This document shows positions 8,579 to 16,191 of a DNA stretch of 64,000 bases, piece by piece. The DNA comes from Candidatus Eiseniibacteriota bacterium (GTDB taxonomy: Bacteria; Eisenbacteria; RBG-16-71-46; CAIMUX01; WJJG01): assembly GCA_023129715.1 (NCBI GenBank), contig JAGMBO010000029.1, positions 1 to 64,000 of the forward strand, read 5' to 3'. How positions within the stretch are numbered: the stretch's first letter is position 1; every line of letters begins with the position of its first letter. The position numbers and the translations under genes are program-made. The notes below the pieces were generated by a model. The model was not told the DNA's origin. It was given only the letters and a program-made list of their open reading frames with translations, and did not search any database.

Positions 8579-10093
8579 ATGACCGCTAGGACCGCCCAGG
8601 CTTACGCCGAGTTCCTCGAGCTGACCAAGGAAATCTTCTACCTGCAGTCCGCCGCCGGCATCCTCGGCTGGGACCAGCAGACGATGATGCCCCCCGGGGC
8701 GGCACCCCTCCGCGGCCGGCAGAGTTCCACGCTCACGGGGATCATCCATGATCGGCTGACCAGCTCCCGGCTGGCCGAGCTGATCGGCGAGCTGCGCGAG
8801 AACGCCGCGGCCCTCGATCCCAACGCCCAGGTCAACGCCCGCGAGATGCAGCGGGTGACGGAACGGGCCCGCAAGATTCCGCGCGACCTCGCTCAGCGGA
8901 TCAGCGAGACCCAGATCCTCTCCCAGCAGTCCTGGATCGAGGCAAAGCAGAAATCGGATTTCGACCTCTTCGCGCCCTGGCTCGAGAAGATGCTCGCCCT
9001 GCGGCGCGAAGAGGCGGATGCCGTCGGCTATGAGGAATCGCGCCTCGACGCCCTCTTGGAGGACTACGAGCCCTACGCGACGGCATCGCAGATCAGCGAG
9101 GTCTTCTCCGCATTGCGCCCTCCCCTGGTCGAGCTTGTGCAGGCGATCCGTGAGTCGGGGGTGACGCCGCGGCGCGAGATTGTCCGCCGCCGCTTTCCGC
9201 CTGAGCGGCAGAAGGAGTTCGGGCTCTGGGCGATCCGCAAGTTCGGCTTCGACTTCAATATTGGCCGCGTCGATGTCTCCGCCCACCCGATGACCGTCGG
9301 TAACACGACCGACGTGCGTCTGACCACCCGGTTCGATGAAGAGTATCTCCCGATGTCCCTCTTCGGCCTGGTGCACGAGGCGGGACACGGCATGTACGAG
9401 CAAGGCTTCGAGGTCGATCACCAGGGCACGCCACGGGCGATGGCCGTGAGCCTCGGGATCCATGAGTCACAGTCACGGATGTGGGAGAACCTCGTCGCCC
9501 GCTCACTCTCATTCTGGAAGTATGCCTTCCCCTACTTGCAGGCCTTCTTCCCCGAGCAGACCCGGGACGTGTCACTGGAAGAGTGGTATGCGGCGGTCAA
9601 CGATGTCCGCCCGTCACTGATCCGCGTCGAGGCCGATGAGGTCACCTACAATCTCCACGTCATTCTGCGCTTCGAGATCGAGAAGGAACTCGTCGAAGAC
9701 CGCATCAAGATCGCCGACCTTCCCGCGCTCTGGAACCAGCGCTTCCAGGACTACCTGGGCATCGTCCCGGAGAACGACGCCCGGGGGGTTCTGCAGGACA
9801 TCCATTGGTCGATCGGCCTGGTCGGCTACTTCCCCACTTACGCGCTGGGGAATCTCTATGCCGCCCAGTTCTTCAATACCGCCCAGAAGGAGATCCCCGA
9901 CCTCCACGAGCGCTTCGCCGCCGGTGAGTTCCTCACCCTCCGCGAGTGGCTGCGCACCAAGATCCATGCGCCGGGACAGACCTACCGGGCCGGCGAATTG
10001 GTCGAGCGCGTGACGGGCGAGCCTCTCGACGCGAAGTATCTGCTGACGCACCTGCGCCAAAAATTTGGTTCCCTCTACGGCAATTGCTGCTAG
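8579..10093 (+). CDS. M32 family metallocarboxypeptidase (carboxypeptidase Taq type)
   Basis: 504 aa, the usual length for this family. The zinc motif is HEAGH at residues 266-270 (the family usually shows HEFGH), followed by GMYEQGF. Other signatures are GWDQQTMMPPGA near residue 35, the IHESQSRMWENLV block, and RVEADEVTYNLHVILRFE. No signal peptide, so a cytoplasmic enzyme removing C-terminal residues from peptides. AGGAGA lies 6 nt upstream of the ATG. The 3' end (YGNCC, stop) runs into a tandem repeat. Confidence 0.95.
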   Translation: MTARTAQAYAEFLELTKEIFYLQSAAGILGWDQQTMMPPGAAPLRGRQSSTLTGIIHDRLTSSRLAELIGELRENAAALDPNAQVNAREMQRVTERARKIPRDLAQRISETQILSQQSWIEAKQKSDFDLFAPWLEKMLALRREEADAVGYEESRLDALLEDYEPYATASQISEVFSALRPPLVELVQAIRESGVTPRREIVRRRFPPERQKEFGLWAIRKFGFDFNIGRVDVSAHPMTVGNTTDVRLTTRFDEEYLPMSLFGLVHEAGHGMYEQGFEVDHQGTPRAMAVSLGIHESQSRMWENLVARSLSFWKYAFPYLQAFFPEQTRDVSLEEWYAAVNDVRPSLIRVEADEVTYNLHVILRFEIEKELVEDRIKIADLPALWNQRFQDYLGIVPENDARGVLQDIHWSIGLVGYFPTYALGNLYAAQFFNTAQKEIPDLHERFAAGEFLTLREWLRTKIHAPGQTYRAGELVERVTGEPLDAKYLLTHLRQKFGSLYGNCC

Positions 10094-10211
10094 GGCGACG
10101 ATTGCCACATTGCTAGGACGGCGATTGCCGCATTGCTGCTAGGACAGCGATTGCCGCCCTCCTAGGACGATGATTGCCACATTGCCAGGACGGCGATTGC
10201 TGCCCGACGCC
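10076..10211 (+). repeat. Imperfect tandem repeat at the 3' end of the M32 gene
   Basis: Five units of 23-26 bp: 10091-10113, 10114-10139, 10140-10162, 10163-10185 and 10186-10211. Each begins (t/c)agg(a/g)c and contains gattgc. A sixth partial copy (10076-10090) lies inside the last codons and stop of the M32 gene. Units differ by a few substitutions. No coding sense is evident. The rest of the gap to 10572 holds only the promoter for the next gene. Confidence 0.85.
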
Positions 10212-10425
10212 ATGCCTCGGAACTCAGCGCCTCGCGGGGAGTATGCGGAGGATCACGGAGATCAAGGCATCGATGTAGGGGCGCCGCAGGCGTCCAGCGC
10301 GTCGCGTGGCTGAACCCGGCCAGTGATCCATAGCGTGTTCCTGTATAGGAAGATGGCGGAAACCGACACCTAAGTTGGGCGTGGGCCGGTCCGGGGCGCG
10401 AAGGTCATTCAGGAAAGTGGAGATC

Positions 10426-10454
10426 TTGACCTTCGAGGGCTGTATCAGTATAAT
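10426..10454 (+). promoter_or_regulatory. Strong sigma70-type promoter for the MXAN_6640 protease gene
   Basis: TTGACC (10426-10431), a spacer of exactly 17 bp, and TATAAT (10449-10454). The transcript would start near 10461, giving a leader of about 110 nt before the ATG at 10573. Confidence 0.8.
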
Positions 10455-10572
10455 TTACAGGGAGTTTCCGCATCTCGCCTCCCCGCGTCGGCCGCGCGGG
10501 CGTCGGGCGATCGCATGTGTACTGACGGCCGGGTGGTGATCGAGCACCGGCATCGGATGGGAGGTAGGCATC

Positions 10573-12330
10573 ATGAGATTCATTGGTTACGGGATCGGCT
10601 TGCTGTTGGTCGGGGTCTTCGCTCTCGGCACGCCGGCAACCGCGGCACAGAAGCCGTTCGTCACGTATGACCATCCGGCCCTCGAGGCAATCAGCGAGGC
10701 CTATGCCGCGGATCAGATCAGCAAGGCCGAGGCCATGCTCTACCGCTTCTACTTCGTGATGGCCCCCGAGCGGCTTCCCGCGCAGTTCTCCATCCCGGGA
10801 CCGCCGATCAAGAGCGGTACGCCGATCCTGACCGAGGTCCTCACGCAGCTCGATCAACTCACGCCCTTGATGCGTGGCGAGGTCGCGGGGATGCGCCTCC
10901 GGCCGAGCCTGCCCAACACGCGCACGTCGGCCCATTATGTAATTCACTACGACGGGGCCTCAACGACCGAGGAGTACATCGATGTCATCGAGGGGGCCGC
11001 GGAAGCTGCCTGGGCGAAATACCACACTGACATGACCTGGAATGTCCCTCCCGGCGACGGCTCGATCGGCGGCGGAACCGATCTGACCGATTGCTACGTT
11101 CACTCCCTCGGATCGGGCATTCTCGGAATGGCCCAGCCCGAGAGCTTCGTCCCCGGCGGCGCGTCGAATGATGCGACCGGCTACTTCCATGTCAACACCA
11201 CGATCAGTGACGAACCGCTTCGCTGTGTCACGACGGCGCACGAGTACATGCACGTCACGCAGTTCGGCTACCTCTACGTCAGCGGCATCACCTGGTGGAT
11301 GGAAAACTGCGCGATGATGGGAGAGGAGTGGACCTACGACGTCTACAACGAGTACCTCCCCTATCTCCCACCGTTCTTTACCTATCCCTACTGGTCGCTC
11401 GACACGTTCGGCGGATCCTACGAGTACGCGCAGATCACCTGGCCGATGTACCTTTCCGAGCGTTTCGTGCTCGAAACAGTGGAGGAGATCTGGGAAGAGC
11501 AGATGTGGAGCTTCAGCGGAAACTTCTGGACCGCGATCAACACGGTCCTTGCCCCCTACGGCTATGGCTCCAACTCCGCCTATCTCGAGTTCATGCGCTG
11601 GTGCTTCTACACCGGCAGCCGCGATGACGGCAATCACCTGAGCGAGGCCGGCGATTTCGGGATGGTCTATAATGTCGACAAGGTGGTCTCGGAATTCCCC
11701 TCCGGCGAGAAGGGCCCCCGGCCCCTCAAGCTGCCCGAGCCGCTGGGCACGAGCGTGATCATCATTCGCCCGGAGACCAGCAGCAGCGACAATATCCTCG
11801 AGATCACCTTCGATGGGCCCGCTTCCACGCTCGCCGTCGAGTTCATTCGCGAAGCGGCCGACGGTTGCACCGAGTACTTCATGACGATCGACGATAATGG
11901 CGATGGCTACATCGAGATCCCCAACTTCGACACTGCAATCTACGTCCACATGCTCACATCGATGAAGAGGAACGCCGGCTCGGCCCAAGACTTCTCCTTC
12001 TGGGCAGAGACCAGCTATGACCCGCAGGGCCTGGCCGATCTCGACAGCGGGCGCCTGGTCCGCATCCACCCCAATCGGCCGAACCCGTTCGCCAATCGCA
12101 CGGCCATCGAGTACGCCTTGCCCAACGCGGCCAACGTGCAAATCCGCATCCTCGATCCCACGGGCCGCGTAGTGCGCCACCTCTATGAGGGGCATCAGTA
12201 TGCGGGCGACTACGAAGTCACCTGGAACCGCCAGGACGACGCCGGCCGCGGGGTCGGCAGCGGCGTCTATTACGCGCTCCTGACGGTCGCTGGCCAGGAG
12301 CTGGCCCGCAAGATGACGGTACTTGACTAA
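10573..12330 (+). CDS. Secreted MXAN_6640-type metalloprotease with FlgD-like C-terminal domain
   Basis: 585 aa. A signal peptide ends about residue 26 (TAA-QK). The zinc-binding HEYMH is at residues 223-227 within TTAHEYMHVTQFGY, and the downstream ENCAMMGEEW offers the likely third ligand. This arrangement is that of the MXAN_6640 family of putative metalloproteases. The C-terminal about 90 residues contain PNRPNPFANRTAIEYALP and GVGSGVYYALL, the FlgD-like sorting-type domain. GGGAGG is 8 nt upstream of the ATG. It is transcribed from its own strong promoter and followed by a rho-independent terminator, so it is a single-gene unit. Confidence 0.85.
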   Translation: MRFIGYGIGLLLVGVFALGTPATAAQKPFVTYDHPALEAISEAYAADQISKAEAMLYRFYFVMAPERLPAQFSIPGPPIKSGTPILTEVLTQLDQLTPLMRGEVAGMRLRPSLPNTRTSAHYVIHYDGASTTEEYIDVIEGAAEAAWAKYHTDMTWNVPPGDGSIGGGTDLTDCYVHSLGSGILGMAQPESFVPGGASNDATGYFHVNTTISDEPLRCVTTAHEYMHVTQFGYLYVSGITWWMENCAMMGEEWTYDVYNEYLPYLPPFFTYPYWSLDTFGGSYEYAQITWPMYLSERFVLETVEEIWEEQMWSFSGNFWTAINTVLAPYGYGSNSAYLEFMRWCFYTGSRDDGNHLSEAGDFGMVYNVDKVVSEFPSGEKGPRPLKLPEPLGTSVIIIRPETSSSDNILEITFDGPASTLAVEFIREAADGCTEYFMTIDDNGDGYIEIPNFDTAIYVHMLTSMKRNAGSAQDFSFWAETSYDPQGLADLDSGRLVRIHPNRPNPFANRTAIEYALPNAANVQIRILDPTGRVVRHLYEGHQYAGDYEVTWNRQDDAGRGVGSGVYYALLTVAGQELARKMTVLD

Positions 12331-12345
12331 CCGCGAGGGGTAGAA

Positions 12346-12389
12346 GAGGACCACTACGCGGGACAGAGAGGACCACCGCGCGGGACAGA
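12346..12389 (+). repeat. Two 22-bp direct repeats
   Basis: 12346-12367 and 12368-12389 share gaggaccac(ta/cg)... cgcgggacaga and lie head to tail just after the protease stop. The gap 12331-12609 otherwise contains a terminator and the leader of the next gene. Confidence 0.7.
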
Positions 12390-12436
12390 AAATGACCGCG
12401 ACAAGGAGACGAAGCTACAAGCACCGGCAATGCCCG

Positions 12437-12472
12437 CGGCGGCGCTCACAGCTGGGCGCCGCCGTTTCTTTT
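12437..12472 (+). terminator. Rho-independent terminator
   Basis: CGGCGGCGC (12437-12445) pairs perfectly with GCGCCGCCG (12456-12464), followed by TTTCTTTT. It separates the protease gene from the membrane operon. Confidence 0.8.
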
Positions 12473-12609
12473 GCTTGTTCTGCCACCCGGCCACCCGCTA
12501 GAGTGTGCCTTTCCACCGCCCGCCATCTGCAGGCAGAAGCGACGCGCGCCCGGGGCGACCCCCCGGGGTCCTGCCGCAGGGATGCGGGCCAGACGGAAAG
12601 GGCCGACCT

Positions 12610-13845
12610 GTGGGACGCACGATTCTGTTCCTCCTGCTTGCCACCCTGACCCTGCTCCTGCTCCCGGGAGGGGCCCGTTCCGCGCCGGAACCACCGGCCC
12701 GGCTCACCGCCCGGGACAATCCCAACGACTCGGGCCATGGCATCTTGCTGGAGTGGGAAGCACCCGCCGGCGCGGAGAGCATTCTCGCCTACGAGGTCTT
12801 CCGACTGCCCTGGCGGCCGGAGAGCGAGGGACCACCCCACGCCCCCGATACCCCCGACTCCGTCTGGATCCAGGTGGGCACCGTGCCCCAAGTGGAGGAT
12901 CAGCGTTCCCTCGAGTATGTCGATGAAGACGACGAACGCATGCTCGGAACGGCGGTCAACCAGCATTTCGTGCCCCGCAACGGCTCGGTCTACTACCGCG
13001 TGCGCTCGCTAGCCACCGACGGAACGCGGTCGGCCTTCTGTCCCATCGTCAGCGGCACGGCGATCGGGAACTGGTTCCACACCCAGCGCGTCAACGCGCT
13101 GGTGATTGCGATCATCCTGGGCGCGCTGATGGTCTACTTCATCCGCAAGTCGGCCGGCGGCATCAAGCTCTACATCCGGCCGATTCCGGGGCTCGCCCAC
13201 ATCGACGAGGCGGTCGGGCGGGCGACCGAGATGGGCCGCCCGATCCTCTTCGTCCTCGGCACCGGAACCGCCGGCGACATCGCCACCCTTGCGGCCTACA
13301 CGATCCTGGCACGCGTGGCGCGGATCACCGCCGAGTACCAGACGCCGGTGCTCGTTCCGGTCAACGACCCGGTGATGATGCTCATGGCTCAGGGGACGGT
13401 CAAAGAAGCCTACCTCGAAGCCGGACGGCCCGATCTCTATCGCCCGGAGAACATCTTCTATATCTCGGCAATGCAGTTCCCCTATGTCGCCGCGGTCAAC
13501 GGGCTGATGCTGCGCGAGAAGTGTGCGACCAATTTCTACATGGGCGTCTTCCATGCCGAGAGCCTGCTGCTCGCCGAGGCGGGATCGACGACCGGCGCGA
13601 TCCAGATCTCAGGCACCGATCAAGTTTCCCAGATCCCCTTCTTCGTGGCCGCCACCGACTTCACCCTGATCGGCGAGGAACTCTATGCCGCCTCGGCCTA
13701 TCTCTCGCAGGACCCCAAGCTGATCGGTCCGCTCAAGGCCCAGGACTTCGTCAAGGCAGCGATCCTGCTCATCGCGCTCCTCGGAGTCCTCGAAGCCACG
13801 CTTCTGAGTAGTCAGTGGGTTCGCAGTCTGATCGAGGCGCACTAG
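12610..13845 (+). CDS. Membrane protein with N-terminal FN3-like domain (DUF6754-like)
   Basis: 411 aa from the GTG at 12610, chosen because it begins directly before the signal sequence (GRTILFLLLATLTLLLLPGG) and has GGAAAGGG 7 nt upstream. The frame remains open to 12505. A fibronectin type III-like region (residues about 30-145, with LEWEAPAGAESILAYEVFR and VYYRVRSLATDG) is predicted outside. Then come a membrane helix (ALVIAIILGALMVYFI), an about 220-residue soluble alpha/beta domain (GRPILFVLGTGTAGDIATLAAY, ATNFYMGVFHAESLLLAEAG) and a final membrane helix near the C-terminus. The layout resembles DUF6754 proteins from memory. First gene of a four-gene membrane operon; biochemical role unknown. 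Confidence 0.7.
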   Translation: MGRTILFLLLATLTLLLLPGGARSAPEPPARLTARDNPNDSGHGILLEWEAPAGAESILAYEVFRLPWRPESEGPPHAPDTPDSVWIQVGTVPQVEDQRSLEYVDEDDERMLGTAVNQHFVPRNGSVYYRVRSLATDGTRSAFCPIVSGTAIGNWFHTQRVNALVIAIILGALMVYFIRKSAGGIKLYIRPIPGLAHIDEAVGRATEMGRPILFVLGTGTAGDIATLAAYTILARVARITAEYQTPVLVPVNDPVMMLMAQGTVKEAYLEAGRPDLYRPENIFYISAMQFPYVAAVNGLMLREKCATNFYMGVFHAESLLLAEAGSTTGAIQISGTDQVSQIPFFVAATDFTLIGEELYAASAYLSQDPKLIGPLKAQDFVKAAILLIALLGVLEATLLSSQWVRSLIEAH

Positions 13846-13944
13846 CCGGAGGGGACAGCCGTGGCGGTCCCCCGGAAAGGATGCCGGTATCCGGCCGAAG
13901 GTAATCGCCGGAAACAGGCAGTCGGAACTCGACAGGGGTAGGTA

Positions 13945-14571
13945 ATGAAACGACAGCTTCCCATCATCCTCGTCTTCATCTGCGGCATCACGATGGTCAT
14001 TCAGTTCTTCGTGCCGCACGAATACTCCGAGGATCTGTTTCAGTACGCCAATGACTTCGTCATCGTCATCGGCATTCTCGCCCTGCCGGTCGGCATCTAC
14101 AGCCTGATGACCCAGACCGTGCGCAAGGCACGCCGGGAGCCGAAAGAACGGCTCTACTCCCTGGCAACCATCGCCGGGTTCCTGGTGATGATCATCGCCG
14201 GATCGAGGCGCGAGTGGTTCACGGGTGCGACCTCGCTCAGCTCGAACATGTTCAACTATGTGCTCGTCCCCGCCCAGGCGACGCTCTTCTCGATGCTCGC
14301 CTTCTACATTGCCAGCGCCGCCTACCGCGCCTTCCGCGCCCGGACGCTGCTGGCGGCACTGCTCCTACTCACTGCGTTTGTCGTCATGCTGCGCATGATC
14401 CCCTTGCCCGAGCCGCTCTCGACCTGGAACAACGACGTCGTCCGCTGGATCCTGGAAGTGCCCAACATGGCGGCCAAGCGGGCGATCATCATCGGCGTCG
14501 GACTCGGTGCGGTCACCTACAGTATCAAGATCGTCTTAGGCATCGAACGCTCTTACATGGGAGGAGACTAG
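13945..14571 (+). CDS. Multi-spanning membrane protein of the four-gene operon
   Basis: 208 aa with about six hydrophobic segments: LPIILVFICGITMVIQFF, FVIVIGILALPVGIY, TIAGFLVMIIAG, LFSMLAFYIASAAY, LLAALLLLTAFVVML and IIIGVGLGAVTYSIKIVLG. A basic cytoplasmic loop (VRKARREPKERL) lies after helix two. GGGGTAGGTA precedes the ATG. The next gene begins 4 bp after its stop, so co-translation is likely. No family recognised. The gap from the previous gene (99 bp) shows no terminator. Confidence 0.65.
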   Translation: MKRQLPIILVFICGITMVIQFFVPHEYSEDLFQYANDFVIVIGILALPVGIYSLMTQTVRKARREPKERLYSLATIAGFLVMIIAGSRREWFTGATSLSSNMFNYVLVPAQATLFSMLAFYIASAAYRAFRARTLLAALLLLTAFVVMLRMIPLPEPLSTWNNDVVRWILEVPNMAAKRAIIIGVGLGAVTYSIKIVLGIERSYMGGD

Positions 14572-14575
14572 ACCC

Positions 14576-15424
14576 ATGGCGTGGTACGACCGGCTCCTGG
14601 CCGTCGATCGCCGCTGGATCTACCTGATCCTGGCGGTGGCGGTCGTTATTCCGGCCATCTGGACGATGCACATTCCGGTGAGCCTCTCCAGCGAGGTCGA
14701 GAACGTCTTCGAGCGCGTCTCCGGGATACAAGACGGCAAGATCATGTTCCTGGCGATCGACTACGATCCCTCGACAATGGCTGAGCTGAGCCCGATGGCC
14801 GAGGCGATCCTGCGCCAGGTCTTCCGGCAGAACGGGCGCGTGGTCTTGAGTTCCCTCTCGCAGTTTGGCCCCGCGATGACCGATGAGATCATGACGCGCA
14901 TCGCCGGAGAGATGGGCAAGGTCTCGGGTGAAGACTACGTGTTCCTCGGATACAAACCCTATCCGGCGATCACGATCTTGGCGATGGGCACCGACTTTCG
15001 CGTACCTTTTCCCACCGACTACTACGGTGATCGGGTCGATGATCACCCCATGATGGCCGGCGTGCACAACTTCGATGACGTCGAGTTCGTCCTCTCGCTG
15101 GCCGGCGGCAACGCCGCCGATATGTGGATCGTCTACGGCAACGCCAAGTATGGGGTGCCGCTGGCGCTCGGCGTAACCGGCGTCATGGCGACCGACTACT
15201 ACCCCTACCTGCAGTCGGGACAGCTCTTCGGGCTGCTCCCCGGGATCAAGGGCGCCGCCGAATACGAGCAGCTCAACGAATCCCCCGGCGACGGCTTGCG
15301 CGGGATTCCCTATCAAACCACCTCGCACGCGGTGGTGCTGGTCTTCATCGTGCTGACCAATATCGCTTTCTTCGCCAAGCGTTCCGCCCAGCGCAAGCAT
15401 GGCATGCAGGCGGGGCTGTCGTAG
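14576..15424 (+). CDS. Bitopic membrane protein with large extracytoplasmic domain, unknown family
   Basis: 282 aa. There is one helix at each end (WIYLILAVAVVIPAIWTM near residue 18 and AVVLVFIVLTNIAFFA near residue 258), with an alpha/beta domain of about 210 residues between them. That domain contains IMFLAIDYDPSTMAELSPMA, NGRVVLSSLSQFGPAM, DYVFLGYKPYPAITIL and GNAADMWIVYGNAKYGVPLALGVTGVM. Alternating strand and helix suggest a Rossmann-like fold. GGGAGGAGAC precedes the ATG. Translationally close to both neighbours in the operon. Its soluble domain and that of the first operon gene could be related, but this cannot be shown by eye. Confidence 0.65.
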   Translation: MAWYDRLLAVDRRWIYLILAVAVVIPAIWTMHIPVSLSSEVENVFERVSGIQDGKIMFLAIDYDPSTMAELSPMAEAILRQVFRQNGRVVLSSLSQFGPAMTDEIMTRIAGEMGKVSGEDYVFLGYKPYPAITILAMGTDFRVPFPTDYYGDRVDDHPMMAGVHNFDDVEFVLSLAGGNAADMWIVYGNAKYGVPLALGVTGVMATDYYPYLQSGQLFGLLPGIKGAAEYEQLNESPGDGLRGIPYQTTSHAVVLVFIVLTNIAFFAKRSAQRKHGMQAGLS

Positions 15425-15456
15425 TTCTCGAGTAGCGGGAGAAGAGGAACACTGCT

Positions 15457-16095
15457 ATGGATCCAACGAGTGCCTGGGGAATGGTCTGGCGGGGCATCGC
15501 CGCCCTGATAACGCTCGCGATCTTCTCCTTCCTCTGGCGGGACAACCCGGTGTACAAGTTCATCGAGCGCCTGTGGGTCGGGGTCGTCACCGGCTACTGG
15601 ACAATGCTGCTCTACTACACGAGCTTCACCGACAAGGTGCGCGTGCCGATCTTCGAAGAGGGGCAATGGTGGTATATCTTCCCCTCCCTCCTTGGGGTGC
15701 TGATGTGGTTCCGGCTCTCGAAGAAGTACGGGTACGTCTCACGGTATGCGCTCGCCTTCTACATCGGGATCTCGACCGGCGTCTTCATTCCGCTGACGAT
15801 CAAGACCTCGATTCTCTACCAGGTCCAAGGCACGATCCGCGCGATCGATCCAACGTGGACCGGGATCATGTTCGGGATCGCCTTCCTCGGCATTCTCTGC
15901 TCGCTGAGCTACTTCTTCTTCTCCAAGGAACACACCGGTGTCCTGGGAGTCAGCTCGAAGATCGGCATCTACACCCTGATGATCGGCTTCGGCGCCGGCT
16001 TCGGCCTGACCGTGATGGGGCGTGTCGCCCTGCTGGTGCAGCGGGTGATCTTCCTGCGCGACTATGGAATCGACTTGCTTGGGGGCGGGCTCTGA
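15457..16095 (+). CDS. Multi-spanning membrane protein, last gene of the operon
   Basis: 212 aa with about six hydrophobic stretches, including IAALITLAIFSFLW, WWYIFPSLLGVLMWF, YALAFYIGISTGVFIPL, MFGIAFLGILCSLSYFFF and IYTLMIGFGAGFGLTVMGRVALLV. A hydrophilic stretch with DNPVYKFIERLW sits after the first helix. GAGAAGAGGAAC lies upstream of the ATG, 32 bp after the previous stop. The operon ends at a perfect hairpin terminator 36 bp downstream. No recognised family. Confidence 0.65.
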   Translation: MDPTSAWGMVWRGIAALITLAIFSFLWRDNPVYKFIERLWVGVVTGYWTMLLYYTSFTDKVRVPIFEEGQWWYIFPSLLGVLMWFRLSKKYGYVSRYALAFYIGISTGVFIPLTIKTSILYQVQGTIRAIDPTWTGIMFGIAFLGILCSLSYFFFSKEHTGVLGVSSKIGIYTLMIGFGAGFGLTVMGRVALLVQRVIFLRDYGIDLLGGGL

Positions 16096-16131
16096 AGCCC
16101 CCGGTAACTCGGGGCAGCGCGAGTGGATTGT

Positions 16132-16175
16132 GAAAGACCGCAGGCGTCCCACGAGGGTGGCGCCTGCGGTCTTTC
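16132..16175. terminator. Bidirectional rho-independent terminator
   Basis: A perfect 15-bp inverted repeat, GAAAGACCGCAGGCG / CGCCTGCGGTCTTTC, with a 14-nt loop. The A/T-rich ends serve both directions. It sits between the converging membrane operon and the secreted-protein gene ending at 16192. Confidence 0.9.
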
Positions 16176-16191
16176 GCTTCCGCGTCGATGC

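Noticed and set aside
10076-10211. Intergenic repeats, considered as a CRISPR or small-RNA array
   Set aside because: Units are contiguous with no unique spacers, and no cas genes are present.
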